Source of the DNA: JAHWJR01 sp035942035
GTDB lineage: Bacteria > Actinomycetota > Acidimicrobiia > Acidimicrobiales > CADCSY01
NCBI GenBank assembly: GCA_035942035.1
Contig: DASZDK010000090.1
Location: 1-41,227, forward strand
Reading direction: 5' to 3'
Length of the DNA: 41,227 bases
Shown: piece by piece, positions 8,101-17,989 of the stretch
Numbering within the stretch: position 1 is the stretch's first letter
How the letters are laid out: each line of letters starts with the position of its first letter
Notes under the pieces: model-generated
The model's input: the letters and a program-made list of their open reading frames with translations, nothing else
Databases searched by the model: none
What the model was told of the DNA's origin: nothing
Program-made: the position numbers and the translations under genes

Positions 8101-8722
8101 CTTCGACAAGATGGAGCGGCTGGCCTACGAGAAGGAGATGCTCGGCCTCTACGTGAGCGACCACCCCCTGATGGGGATGGAGCACGTCCTGCGCCGTCGG
8201 GCCGACTGCACCATCAGCCAGCTTCGTGACGGCCAGGAGTCGACAGAGGTGCGCACGGTTGCCGGGGTGGTCACCAACCTGTCCCGCAAATACACGAAGA
8301 AGGGCGACCTCATGGCCATCTTCGTGCTCGAGGACCTGGGGGCGGCCATCGAGGTCATGGTCTTCCCCAAGGCCATGGCCGAGTACGGCGCCCTGCTCAC
8401 CGAGGACGCCGTGGTGTGTGTCAGGGGCCGGCTCGACACCCGAGAGGAGCCCCCGAAGATCATCTGCATGGACCTCGCCGCCATCGACCTGACCCCGGGT
8501 GAGCCTCCGCTCCACCTTCGGCTCCGCCCCGGCGTCCTCGATGGCCCCGCCGTGCACCAGCTCAAGAAGTTGCTGCTGGCCCACCCCGGCGGCTCCCCCG
8601 TCTACGTGCGGGTGGGCGAGCAGCGCCTGCGCCTCGCCCCCGAGTTCGCCGTCGACCAGTCGAACGGCCTGCGGGGCGAGCTCTTGGCCGCCTTCGGCCC
8701 GGCGGTCATCGACGCTCCATGA
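5159..8722 (+). CDS. dnaE: DNA polymerase III alpha subunit
   Basis: DnaE is the replicative polymerase; this 1187-residue protein has the normal actinobacterial length. The N-terminal PHP domain has HLHTHTEFSMLDG (residues 18-30), ITDHGNMYG, TTGCLGG and NDSHYTS. These metal ligands look intact, which suggests a working PHP 3'-5' exonuclease as shown for mycobacterial DnaE1. The catalytic Asp pair is in PDIDMDFD (D424, D426), preceded by GPGRGSAAG. The tail contains a helix-hairpin-helix region and an OB fold (VRTVAGVVTNLSRKYTKKG). The GTG start at 5159 has GGGGAGG 8 nt upstream. The gene is followed within 4 nt by a repeat hairpin. Confidence 0.97.
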   Translation: MASSGTGSTAPAGRSFAHLHTHTEFSMLDGAARVADVVAAAVADGQPAIGITDHGNMYGVLDFYAACRQAGINPVIGTEAYMAGESRHERPRRRGRVDDGGGQSDGGEKLYYHLTLLAENDAGYRNLLKLSSRAYLEGYCYKPRVDWELLEEHHDGLIATTGCLGGVVLQALLRGDVDGATEKAARLQDIFGRDSLFVELQDHGIADQHRTNPQLLEIAHHLGAPLLATNDSHYTSQDDAVAHDALLCVQTGSTIDDPNRFRFEGDQHYLKSAAEMRSLFSEVPESCDNTLWIAERAQVEIELGTPKLPAFPVPADFADDAAYLRHLTYQGAEQRWGASLPANVIERLDYELGVIAEMGFSSYFLIVWDLIAYARRSGIRVGPGRGSAAGCCVAYCLRITDLDPIRYDLLFERFLNPGRRQMPDIDMDFDSRYRDEMIRYAADRYGRDHVAQIVTFSTIKARAAVRDAARVLGYPYAVGDKVAKAMPPLVMGRDTPLWACFDEHDKHAGGYRAASELRDMYETDPAASKVIDVARGLEGLRRQDGIHAAAVVITDQALTEYLPVQRKPEAGMEPDEAPMVTQYEMHGVEALGLLKMDFLGLRNLDVITDTVALVRASGVDLDIDDIPLDDEETLALLRRGDSVGVFQLEGGPMRALMRSLAPTSFDHVAALVALYRPGPMAANMHNDYADRKNGRKPVKYLHPDLEALLADTQGLMIYQESVMRVAQRFAGYSLEEADNLRKACGKKIRELIAQHREKFVAGCEAKGYGVELGTALFDIIEPFADYAFNKSHSYGYGLVAYQTAYLKAHHPVEYLAALLTSVKDDQDRSAVYLNECRAMGITVLVPDINVSLSEFAARYDDEGSGFIPFGLSAVRNVGEGLVRLIIEERERNGPFTDFYDFCERVDPQVLNKRAVESLVKAGAFDSLGHERRGLLAVMDQIIDRAIGRRRERAQGVMSLFERSDPDASPLYDERVPIPDLAFDKMERLAYEKEMLGLYVSDHPLMGMEHVLRRRADCTISQLRDGQESTEVRTVAGVVTNLSRKYTKKGDLMAIFVLEDLGAAIEVMVFPKAMAEYGALLTEDAVVCVRGRLDTREEPPKIICMDLAAIDLTPGEPPLHLRLRPGVLDGPAVHQLKKLLLAHPGGSPVYVRVGEQRLRLAPEFAVDQSNGLRGELLAAFGPAVIDAP

Positions 8723-9110
8723 CATTGCGCCGGCGATAATCCGCCGGCGCCCGTGCACGGAGCCGCGTTGCGCTGTGTTTGCTGCTCCGCCTGGCGGACT
8801 CCGCAGCCTTGCCGCCGATAATCCGCCGGCGCCCCGTCCGGCCGCCGGCGTAGCCGGCTGGCCGGGCGCATTGCCGCCGGCCACGCTCGCCGCCGGAGGC
8901 GGCCTCTGGTGGATGGCGGCCGGGAGAAGAAGAGGGTGGAGGACGACGGCTCCGCCGGCGCCCGGAGCACGATCAGCTCGCCGGAGTGGAGCGAGCGCAG
9001 CGAGCGAACGAGGGCGAAAGGCGAGCACAGCGAGCCGTCGGAGTTGCGCCGGGGACGGCGAGCCTGTGGACTAGTGGGGTTCGGAACGGCAGAACGGGGG
9101 GTCAGGTCAG
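8723..9110 (+). other. Repeat-filled intergenic region after dnaE
   Basis: No gene is seen in these 388 bases. Most of the stretch (8727-9019) is the largest copy of the dispersed repeat described separately. The last 90 bases before the next start are not part of the conserved modules and hold no clear promoter. Confidence 0.6.
8727..9019 (+). repeat. Dispersed intergenic repeat, copy A (full composite form)
   Basis: The element opens with a perfect 9-bp hairpin, GCGCCGGCG (8727-8735) and CGCCGGCGC (8742-8750), around the loop ATAATC. Then come ACGGAGCCGC, the module GCTGCTCCGCCTGGCGG (8781-8797), a second ATAATC hairpin (8811-8832, one mismatch), a third hairpin with GCTCCG and CGGAGC arms (8949-8968), and an end module rich in GAGCG steps (8984-9019). 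The same modules in the same order form copy D at 34891-35147, with 28 nt identical at 8948-8975 and 35 of 36 nt identical at 8984-9019. Confidence 0.8.
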
Positions 9111-9785
9111 ATGGCCATCGAGGTCGAGACCAAGGACTGCACGGCGCTGACCGACGGCGAGCTCGCCGAGCTGGGCGACATCTGCACGGACGGCCCGGCG
9201 CAGTTCGACATCGGCCTGCTGTCGAAAGAGCGTGAGGAGTGGGTGCTCATCACCCAGGCCCGCAACGACGGCGATCTCCAGGGCTTCTCGTTCTGCACGC
9301 TGGAGCGCATCGGTGGCACCCCGAGCGTCCTCGTCGGTCTTGCGTCGGTGCGGCGCACTCCCGACCGCGAAGAGGTCCTCCGGGCCATCATGGGCGACCA
9401 GCTCCGGCGGGCCGTGCTGGCCTTCCCCGACGAGGACGTGCTCATCGGCACCCGCCTGGTCGACCCCGCCGGCTTCGACGCCTTCGCCTCGTTCCTCCAG
9501 CTCCACGACATCGTCCCCCGGCCCGGGCACAAGGCCACGGGCGAGGAGCGGGCATGGGGCCGGCGGCTGGCCAAGCGCTTCGGCGTCGACGCCGACTACC
9601 ACGACCGGCAGTTCGTGGCCCGGGGCGACGGCTCCCCGCCGTGCGTGCTCGACTACGAGCGGGCCGACCCGGGAACCGTCGACGCCGGCGTGCGGGCCTT
9701 CTTCGACGACGTCGACGCCAGCCGGGGTGACTGCCTCATCGCCTTCGGGTGGGCCATGGCCGAGGACCTGGCCGCCATCGACTGA
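9111..9785 (+). CDS. Unrecognised protein, possibly GNAT-like
   Basis: I do not recognise this 224-residue protein. It is soluble, acidic and without a signal peptide or membrane segment. The middle (GDLQGFSFCTLERIGGTPSV, then LVGLASVRR and RAIMGDQLRRAVLAFPDEDV) reads like a beta strand-turn-strand followed by a helix, loosely like an N-acetyltransferase fold, but the acetyl-CoA loop is not clear. Codon use and GC-rich third positions match the neighbours, so it is a real gene. The ATG at 9111 is the first start after the repeat region; the ribosome binding site is weak. The gene sits between dnaE with its repeat and a nitroreductase-like gene 34 bp downstream. Confidence 0.6.
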   Translation: MAIEVETKDCTALTDGELAELGDICTDGPAQFDIGLLSKEREEWVLITQARNDGDLQGFSFCTLERIGGTPSVLVGLASVRRTPDREEVLRAIMGDQLRRAVLAFPDEDVLIGTRLVDPAGFDAFASFLQLHDIVPRPGHKATGEERAWGRRLAKRFGVDADYHDRQFVARGDGSPPCVLDYERADPGTVDAGVRAFFDDVDASRGDCLIAFGWAMAEDLAAID

Positions 9786-9819
9786 AGGTCCCCGCCGGCT
9801 CCGGCTGGCACCATGGCCC

Positions 9820-10416
9820 ATGGACCTCTGGGAGGTGGTGCGGCGCCGGCGCATGGTCCGGGCGTTCGACGGACGGCCGATCGAGGCCGAGGTGCTCGTC
9901 CGGGTGCTGGACGCCGCCCGCCGCGGCCCCTCGGCGGGGTTCACCCAGGCCCTCGACCTGCTGGTCCTGGAGGGTGAGGACCAGACCGGCCGTTACTGGG
10001 GCCTGACGTTTCCCGATCCGGCGGCCCGGGCTCGCTTTCGCTGGCAGGGGCTCTTCGCCGCCCCGGTGCTCGTCGTTCCCCTGGTGTCGGCCGCGGCCTA
10101 CACCGCCCGCTACGCAGAGGCGGACAAGGTGACGACGGGCCTCGACGACCCGACGGCGTGGCCCGTGCCCTACTGGTGGGTCGACGGCGGCATGGCGCTG
10201 ATGTTGCTGCTGCTCGCTGCGGTGAACGAGGGCCTGGGGGCGGCGTTGTTCACCCTCGAGCACCCCGCCGAGGTGCTGGCCACCTTCGCCGTGCCCGGTG
10301 ACCGCCTGCCGCTGGGCACCGTGGCCCTCGGCCACCCGGCCCCCGACGCGCCCGGTCGCTCCGCCGGCCGGCGCCGGCGCCCCCTCGGCGAGATCGTGCA
10401 CCGGGGGAGCTGGTGA
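9820..10416 (+). CDS. Nitroreductase family protein
   Basis: This 198-residue protein starts MDLWEVVRRRRMVRAF and continues RVLDAARRGPSAGFTQ, the flavin-binding opening of nitroreductase-fold oxidoreductases. The later WWVDGGMALMLLLLAAVNEGLGAALFTL is the family's dimer helix and flavin contact region. Such proteins bind FMN and use NAD(P)H; the substrate is unknown. The ATG at 9820 is preferred because an ATG seven bases upstream is out of frame. The gene ends 7 nt from the convergent YyaL-like gene. Confidence 0.85.
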   Translation: MDLWEVVRRRRMVRAFDGRPIEAEVLVRVLDAARRGPSAGFTQALDLLVLEGEDQTGRYWGLTFPDPAARARFRWQGLFAAPVLVVPLVSAAAYTARYAEADKVTTGLDDPTAWPVPYWWVDGGMALMLLLLAAVNEGLGAALFTLEHPAEVLATFAVPGDRLPLGTVALGHPAPDAPGRSAGRRRRPLGEIVHRGSW

Positions 10417-10423
10417 GGAAGGG

Positions 10424-12417
<1,994 letters not shown>

Positions 12418-12421
<4 letters not shown>

Positions 12422-13572
12422 CCGTCGACGCTACCCAGCGTCGTGCCGGGACGTGCGGAGGCGTCCAGGTCGGACCGGCGGACCTTGCCCAGGGCGGTCC
12501 GGGGCAGGGCCTCGACCACCACCAGCTCACGGGGGGCGGCGTAGGCGGGCAGGCGCTGCTTGGCCCACGCCCGCAGGGACTCCAGGCTGGGCGGGGCACC
12601 GGGGTGGGCGGGCACGACGAAGGCCACCACCCGCTGGCCCCACTCCGGATCGGGCCGGCCGGCCACGGCCACCTCGGCCACGCCCTCGTGGCCGGCCAAG
12701 GTGGCCTCGACCGGCGCCGGCCACACCTTCTCCCCACCGGTCACCACCACGTCGGCCAGGCGGCCGGCGACGCTGACCTCACCGCCGGCGCCCACCTCGC
12801 CTCCGTCACCGGTGGCCAGCCAGCCGTGGGTGTCCTTGGGATCGGTGCCGTCCCGGTAGCAGCGCAGCAGCATCGGGCCCCGTACGTGCAGCTCCCCGTC
12901 GACCACCCGCACGTCGACGCCGGCCAGCGGTCGGCCGTCGTAGACCACGCCGCCACCGGTCTCGGTCATCCCGTAGGTCGCCACCACGTTGGCCGGGCGC
13001 GCCGCCGGCGGCGCCGCCCCACCGAGGAGCACCCGCCGGAACACCGAGGCGTCGATCCGACCCAGCAAGGTGGGCACGACGGAGACGAGGCTGGCGCCGC
13101 TGCGGGCCTCGGCGGAGACCGCGGCCGGGTCCGCCCGGGGCAGGACGGTCAGTGGCGTGCCGGTGAGCAGGGCCCGGGTGACCACCGACAGCCCGCCGAC
13201 GTGGGCCAGGGGGAGGCAGGCCAGCCACCGGTCGCGCTCCGGGTCGACGGTGAGGGCGGCGCTGGTGGCCGACGCCGCCGCCCGTACCGCCTGGCCGGTG
13301 AGCACCACGCCCCTCGGCGATCCGGTGGTCCCGCTGGTGGCCACCACCAGGGCGTCACCCTCCTCGACGGGCCGCCCGCCCCGGCGGGGCGAGGCCATGC
13401 CGTCGGGGCCCACCACCACCGAAGGGGCCAGGGCGTCCAGCAGCGTCTCGGCCGCCGCCGGCGGGAGCCGGGGGTCGAGCGGGGCCACGGCGTCGCCGAC
13501 GTCCCATGCCCGCTGGAGGGCCTCGACGAAGCGGGGCCGGCCCTCGGCGACGACGGCGACGAGTCGGGGCAC
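12418..13572 (-). CDS. menE: o-Succinylbenzoate-CoA ligase
   Basis: MenE is an AMP-forming acyl-CoA synthetase that activates o-succinylbenzoate in menaquinone synthesis. Visible motifs are the P-loop VVATSGTTGSPRGV, the A5 motif ATYGMTETGGG, GWLATGDGG and the late Lys motif LPRTALGKVRR. At about 384 residues it is short, as actinobacterial MenE proteins often are. I prefer the GTG at 13572 because TACCCT lies 8 nt upstream, the leaderless pattern seen at other genes. An in-frame TTG at 13632 would add 20 residues. menE is divergent from menB and overlaps the YyaL-like gene. Confidence 0.85.
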
Positions 13573-13580
13573 CGCCGAGG

Positions 13581-13586
13581 AGGGTA
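13581..13586 (-). promoter_or_regulatory. Putative -10 of menE (leaderless)
   Basis: On the minus strand TACCCT is followed by 8 nt and the GTG at 13572. It would fall inside the coding sequence if the TTG at 13632 were used, so it also bears on the start choice. Confidence 0.35.
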
Positions 13587-13657
13587 CCGAGCCTCCCGCC
13601 CGGCTGGCGTGGGCTTGTTCCGGGGTTGACAAGTGGTTGACGCGAGAGGCGAGGGGT

Positions 13658-13663
13658 TACCGT
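13658..13663 (+). promoter_or_regulatory. Putative -10 of menB (leaderless)
   Basis: TACCGT is followed by 7 nt and the ATG at 13671. TTGACG at 13637-13642 is a candidate -35 with a 15-nt spacer; TTGACA at 13626-13631 is too far away. Confidence 0.45.
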
Positions 13664-13670
13664 CCGAACC

Positions 13671-14513
13671 ATGGCCTGCGCCCTTCCCGACTGGCGCCCC
13701 TCGGGCGAGTGGCGCGACATCGTGTACGAGACGGCCGAGGGGATGGCCAAGATCACCATCGACCGCCCCGAGGTCCGCAACGCCTTCCGGCCGCAGACCG
13801 TGGGCGAGCTGTCCCGGGCCTTCCGCCTGGCCCAGGACGACCCCGAGGTGGGGGTGGTCATCCTCACCGGCACCGGCCCCGACGCCTTCTGCTCGGGCGG
13901 CGACCAGAAGTCCCGGGGCGATGACGGCTACCTGGGCGACGACGAGGTGGCTCAACAGGGCATCGGCCGGCTCAACGTGCTGGACCTGCAGATCCAGATC
14001 CGTCGCTGCCCCAAGCCGGTGGTGGCCATGGTGGCCGGCTACGCCATCGGCGGCGGGCACGTCCTGCACGTGGTGTGCGACCTCACCATCGCCGCCGACA
14101 ACGCCCGCTTCGGCCAGACGGGGCCCAGGGTGGGCTCGTTCGACGGTGGCTACGGGTCGGGCCTGCTGGCCCGGGTGGTGGGGCAGAAGAAGGCCCGGGA
14201 GATCTGGTTCCTGTGCCGCCAGTACGACGCCCAGCAGGCGCTCGACATGGGGCTGGTCAACACCGTGGTCCCGCTCGAGCGCCTCGAGGAGGAGACGGTG
14301 GCCTGGTGCCGGCAGATGCTGGCGCTGTCGCCGCTGGCCCTGCGCCTGCTGAAGGCGTCGATGAACGCGGCGGACGACGGCTTGGCCGGCATCCAGCAGC
14401 TGGCCGGTGACGCCACTCTGCTCTTCTACATGAGCGAGGAGGCCCAGGAGGGCCGCGACGCGTTCGTGGAGAAGCGCCCGGTCGACTTCTCCCGGTTCCC
14501 CCGCCGCCCGTGA
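13671..14513 (+). CDS. menB: 1,4-Dihydroxy-2-naphthoyl-CoA synthase
   Basis: MenB closes o-succinylbenzoyl-CoA to DHNA-CoA. The 280-residue protein has the crotonase fold: ITIDRPEVRNAFRPQT, the oxyanion region CSGGDQKSRGD at about residues 77-87, AMVAGYAIGGGHVLHVVCDL around 123-142, and RVGSFDGGYGSGLLARVVG around 157-175, a strongly MenB-specific stretch. The C-terminal RDAFVEKRPVDFSRFPRRP matches the family end. The start is supported by the -10 hexamer seven bases upstream. menA follows after 58 bp on the same strand. Confidence 0.95.
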   Translation: MACALPDWRPSGEWRDIVYETAEGMAKITIDRPEVRNAFRPQTVGELSRAFRLAQDDPEVGVVILTGTGPDAFCSGGDQKSRGDDGYLGDDEVAQQGIGRLNVLDLQIQIRRCPKPVVAMVAGYAIGGGHVLHVVCDLTIAADNARFGQTGPRVGSFDGGYGSGLLARVVGQKKAREIWFLCRQYDAQQALDMGLVNTVVPLERLEEETVAWCRQMLALSPLALRLLKASMNAADDGLAGIQQLAGDATLLFYMSEEAQEGRDAFVEKRPVDFSRFPRRP

Positions 14514-14571
14514 GCTGCCTGCGGCCCGCCGGGGTACCCGCCGGGGGCCCCGTGGCCGCCGAGCCGTTCGC

Positions 14572-15444
14572 GTGAAGCGGTGGGTGCAGGGCGCCCGGCC
14601 CCGCACGCTTCCCGCCGCCGTGGTCCCGGTGCTGGTGGGCACGGCGACGGCGGTGGGCGCGGTCGACGGCGGCCTCCACTGGTGGCGGGCCGGCGCCGCC
14701 CTGGTGGTGGCCCTGGCCATCCAGGTGGCCACCAACTACGTCAACGACTACACCGACGGCCAGCGGGGCGCCGACGACCGGCGGGTGGGGCCGGTGCGGC
14801 TGGTGGCGTCGGGGCTGGCCACCACGGGGCAGGTCAAGCGGGCGGCCCTCGCCTCAGCGCTGGTGGCCGCCGCCGCCGGCCTGGCCCTGGCCGTGGCGGT
14901 CGGACCGGAGCTGCTGGTCGTGGGAGCGGCCAGCTTCGCTGCCGGCTACCTCTACACCGGTGGCCCGCGACCCTACGGCTACGCCGGTCTGGGCGAGGCG
15001 TTCGTGTTCGTGTTCTTCGGGGTGGTCGCCACCGTGGGATCGTCCTACGTGCAGATCGAGCAGGTGAGCGGGCTGGCCCTGGTGGCGTCCGTGCCGGTCG
15101 GGTTGCTGGCCACCGCCCTGCTGGTGGTGAACAACCTCCGCGACATCCCCACCGACGCCGCCTCGGGCAAGCGGACGCTGGCGGTGCGGGTGGGCGAGCA
15201 CCGCACCCGACAGCTGTACGCCGGCCTGGTGGGAGGCGCCCTCGTGTCCACCGCCCTGCTGGTGCCGGCCCGCCCGGGTGCCGTCCTGGCCGTGCTGGCC
15301 GTCCCATTGGCCGTTCCCCCGGTGCGCCAGGTCATGGTGGATCAGGCCACGAGGGCGGCGCTGGTGCCCGCCCTGATCGGCACCGGCCGGCTCCAGCTCG
15401 TCTTCGGCGCCCTGCTGGCGGCTGGGCTGGTGGTCTCGGCGTGA
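14572..15444 (+). CDS. menA: 1,4-Dihydroxy-2-naphthoate polyprenyltransferase
   Basis: MenA attaches the polyprenyl tail to DHNA at the membrane. This 290-residue protein is almost entirely hydrophobic, with about eight or nine membrane segments. It has the first Asp-rich prenyltransferase motif NYVNDYTDGQRGADD (around residues 61-75) and the second, NNLRDIPTDAASGKRTLAVRVG (around 185-206). The GTG at 14572 begins MKRWVQGARPRTLPAA, the normal family N-terminus. It lies downstream of menB and converges on menH. The 40 bp between menA and menH contains only a small GGG/CCC hairpin. Confidence 0.93.
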   Translation: MKRWVQGARPRTLPAAVVPVLVGTATAVGAVDGGLHWWRAGAALVVALAIQVATNYVNDYTDGQRGADDRRVGPVRLVASGLATTGQVKRAALASALVAAAAGLALAVAVGPELLVVGAASFAAGYLYTGGPRPYGYAGLGEAFVFVFFGVVATVGSSYVQIEQVSGLALVASVPVGLLATALLVVNNLRDIPTDAASGKRTLAVRVGEHRTRQLYAGLVGGALVSTALLVPARPGAVLAVLAVPLAVPPVRQVMVDQATRAALVPALIGTGRLQLVFGALLAAGLVVSA

Positions 15445-15485
15445 TTGCTGACTGCCTTTCACCCGGGAACGGGAGGGGTCGGGGC

Positions 15486-16238
15486 CTAGAGGCCGTGAGC
15501 GGCCAGCCAGGGCCGCAGGACGGCCAGGAAGCCCGCCGGCGCCTCCAGGTGGGCGGCGTGGCCGGCGCCGGGGACCAGGGCGAGGGTGGCGTTGTCACCG
15601 ACGGCGTCGGCCATTCGCCGGCCCAGGGCGACGAAGCGCCGGTCGTGTTCCCCGGCGATCACCAGCACGGGCATGGCCAGCTCGTCCAGGCGGTGCCACA
15701 GCGGCTCCTGGGCGCCGGCGCCGGCCAGGCGGAGGCTGGCGGCCAGGCCGGCGACGGTGTTCTCCCGGCGCTCCTCCCGGCACTGCACCTCCTCGGCCAG
15801 GCCGGCGAAGAGGGGCTGGGCCAGCCAGTGCTCGAGGAACCGCTCCACCCCCTCGGCCTCCAGCCGGCGGGCCCGGGCCTCGTCTTCGGCCCGGCGGGCG
15901 GCCCGTTGCGCCGGGTCGTCGATGCCGGCGGTGGCGCCCACCACGACCAGGGCCCGCACCCGCTCGGGCGCGGCCAGGGCAAGGTGCAGGCACAGGCGTC
16001 CCCCCATGGAGTAGCCGAGCCAGGCCGCCTCTCCGCCGGCGCCGGCGAGGAGCTCGGCGCTCTCCCACAGGCCGGCCCGAACCTGTGCCGAACGGCCATG
16101 GCCGGGGGCGTCGACGGCCACGATCTCGTGGTCGGCCGCCAGGTCGTCGGCCACCGGGCCCCAGCACCGCCGGGTCTGGGTGAAGCCGTGGACCAACGCC
16201 ATGCGGGGGCCCCGGCCCCGTCGCTCGCTCCCCAGCAC
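15486..16238 (-). CDS. menH: Alpha/beta hydrolase, probable MenH (SHCHC synthase)
   Basis: This 250-residue hydrolase has the oxyanion-loop motif ALVHGFTQTRRCWGPV, VDAPGHGRS, the nucleophile elbow WLGYSMGGRLCLHLAL (Ser near residue 98), VIAGEHDRRF with the acid, and GAGHAAHLEAP with the catalytic His. The layout is that of MenH, which eliminates pyruvate from the MenD product. Its place immediately divergent from menD supports this. The GTG at 16238 is used; an ATG at 16202 is an alternative. Other alpha/beta hydrolases look similar, so the call relies partly on context. Confidence 0.8.
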   Translation of the reverse strand: MLGSERRGRGPRMALVHGFTQTRRCWGPVADDLAADHEIVAVDAPGHGRSAQVRAGLWESAELLAGAGGEAAWLGYSMGGRLCLHLALAAPERVRALVVVGATAGIDDPAQRAARRAEDEARARRLEAEGVERFLEHWLAQPLFAGLAEEVQCREERRENTVAGLAASLRLAGAGAQEPLWHRLDELAMPVLVIAGEHDRRFVALGRRMADAVGDNATLALVPGAGHAAHLEAPAGFLAVLRPWLAAHGL

Positions 16239-16243
16239 GGCCG

Positions 16244-16249
16244 TATCCT
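16244..16249 (+). promoter_or_regulatory. Possible -10 of menD
   Basis: TATCCT lies 27 nt before the menD GTG, in the 38-bp divergent gap between menH and menD. No matching -35 was found. Confidence 0.25.
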
Positions 16250-16276
16250 GCCGGGTCCGGGCACCACGGCGGTGAC

Positions 16277-17977
16277 GTGAGCGCCACCGCCCAGGCCACC
16301 TTCGCCGCCACCCTGGTCGACGAGTGGGTGCGCGCCGGGCTGCGCCACGCCGTGGTCTCGCCCGGCTCCCGCTCGACCCCCCTGGCCGTGGCCCTGGCCG
16401 CCGACGACCGCCTTCGCCTCCACGTGCACCACGACGAGCGGGCGGCCGGCTTCCTGGCCCTGGGCATCGGCAAGGCCACCGGCGTGCCCGCGGTGGTGCT
16501 CACCACCAGCGGCACGGCGGCGGTCGAGCTGCACCCGGCGGTGGTGGAGGCGTCGCAATCGGGTGTGCCCCTGGTGGTCTGCACCGCCGATCGGCCGCCC
16601 GAGCTCCACGGCGTGGGCGCCCCCCAGACCGTCGACCAGGTCCACCTCTACGGGCGGGCGGTGCGCTGGTTCTGCCCCGTCGACCCGGCCGGCGCCGCCT
16701 CGTCCACGTGGCGCTCGCTGGCCACCCGGGCGGTGGCCGAGGCCACCGGGGCGCCGCCGGGGCCGGTGCACCTCGACCTGGCCTTCCGGGAGCCGTTGGT
16801 GGGTGAGCCCGGCCCCTTGCCACCGGGGAGGCCGGACGGGCGACCGTGGCACCGGACCGTGCGCTCGGTGGCGGGACCGGACGACGCCGGCCTCGACGAC
16901 ATCACCGGGTTGTTGGCCGGCGAGCGGGGCGTGATCGTCGCCGGCGCCGGCAGCGGCGGGCCCGGCGAGGTGCACGCCCTGGCCGCCGCCACCGGCTGGC
17001 CGGTGCTGGCCGACCCCACCTCGGCCTGCCGGGTCCCCGCGCCGGCCACCGTGGCCGCCTTCGACGCCCTGCTGCGCCACTCGTCCTTCGCCGAGGGCCG
17101 GTGCCCCGAAGTGGTGCTGCGCCTGGGGCGGCCGCCGGCGTCGAGGGTCCTGGCCGAGTGGCTGGCCGGCTCGGCCGCTCGCCAGGTGCTGATCGAGCGG
17201 TACGGCCGGTGGCTCGACCCCGATCGCACCGCCGCCGCCGTGGTCGCCGGCGACCCCGCGGCGTGGTGCTCGGCCCTCGCCCGGCCTCTGGCCACGGGGG
17301 GGCGGGCGGAGGAGTGGGCCCGGTCGTGGAGCACCGCCGAGGCGGCGGCGCAGGCGGCCATGGACCACGTGCTCGCCCGCCACCGTGAGCTCACCGAGCC
17401 CGGGGTGGCCCGCCGCCTGGTCGCCGCCCTCCCGGCCGGCGCCACGCTGGTCGTGTCGTCGTCGATGCCGGTGCGCGACGTGGAGTGGTACGCCGCCCCC
17501 CGCACCGGGCTGCGGATCCTGTCGAACCGGGGTGCCAACGGCATCGACGGGGTGATCTCCACCGCCGTGGGTGCGGCGCTGACGACCACGGCGCCGGCCA
17601 CCGCCCTGGTGGGCGACGTCGCTTTCCTCCACGACGCCAACGCCCTGCTCGGACTGGCCGGACGTGGCGTCGACCTCACCGTGGTGGTGGTCGACAACCG
17701 GGGAGGCGGGATCTTCTCGTTCCTTCCCCAGGCCCGGGCCCTGGCCACTGAGCGCTTCGAGCTGCTGTTCGGTACCCCCCACGAGGTCGACGCCGTCGAG
17801 CTGGCCGCCGCCCACGGCGTCGCCGCTCGGGCCGTCGACGACCTCGACGACCTCGAGGTCGCGCTGGGGGACGGCGGCCCGCAGGTGGTGGTGGCCACCA
17901 CCGAGCGCCCGGCCAACGTCGCCGTCCACGACGAGATCCACGCCGAGGTGGCCAGCGCCGTCGACCGGGTGGTGTGA
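16277..17977 (+). CDS. menD: SEPHCHC synthase (MenD)
   Basis: MenD is the ThDP-dependent enzyme that joins 2-oxoglutarate to isochorismate. The 566-residue protein shows RHAVVSPGSRSTPLAVALA, the ThDP-activating Glu in HHDERAAGFLALG, TTSGTAAVELHPAVVEA, then in the C-terminal domain NRGANGIDGVISTAVGAAL and the Mg/ThDP motif GDVAFLHDANALL followed by VVDNRGGGIFSFLPQA. The family usually has AVAN where this protein has AVEL. The GTG at 16277 follows the divergent menH by 38 bp. It ends 12 bp from the convergent menF. Confidence 0.95.
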   Translation: MSATAQATFAATLVDEWVRAGLRHAVVSPGSRSTPLAVALAADDRLRLHVHHDERAAGFLALGIGKATGVPAVVLTTSGTAAVELHPAVVEASQSGVPLVVCTADRPPELHGVGAPQTVDQVHLYGRAVRWFCPVDPAGAASSTWRSLATRAVAEATGAPPGPVHLDLAFREPLVGEPGPLPPGRPDGRPWHRTVRSVAGPDDAGLDDITGLLAGERGVIVAGAGSGGPGEVHALAAATGWPVLADPTSACRVPAPATVAAFDALLRHSSFAEGRCPEVVLRLGRPPASRVLAEWLAGSAARQVLIERYGRWLDPDRTAAAVVAGDPAAWCSALARPLATGGRAEEWARSWSTAEAAAQAAMDHVLARHRELTEPGVARRLVAALPAGATLVVSSSMPVRDVEWYAAPRTGLRILSNRGANGIDGVISTAVGAALTTTAPATALVGDVAFLHDANALLGLAGRGVDLTVVVVDNRGGGIFSFLPQARALATERFELLFGTPHEVDAVELAAAHGVAARAVDDLDDLEVALGDGGPQVVVATTERPANVAVHDEIHAEVASAVDRVV

Positions 17978-17989
17978 GCGCCGGCGTTC

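Noticed and set aside
8727..9019. The repeat cluster as a CRISPR array
   Set aside because: There are no regularly spaced direct repeats with unique spacers; the modules are hairpins of different kinds and spacing is irregular.
4670..9028. A 1452-codon open frame on the minus strand across bpa and dnaE
   Set aside because: It is antisense to two certain genes and its product is a low-complexity Val/Gly/His/Asp-rich sequence without domains. Long antisense frames are expected in DNA with such GC-rich third positions.
13626..13631. TTGACA as the -35 of menB
   Set aside because: It is 26 nt from the TACCGT hexamer, too far for a normal spacer. TTGACG at 13637 fits better, although its 15-nt spacer is short.
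15659..17941. A 760-codon open frame on the minus strand across menD
   Set aside because: It is antisense to menD and encodes Gly/His/Arg-rich low-complexity sequence; codon bias favours menD.
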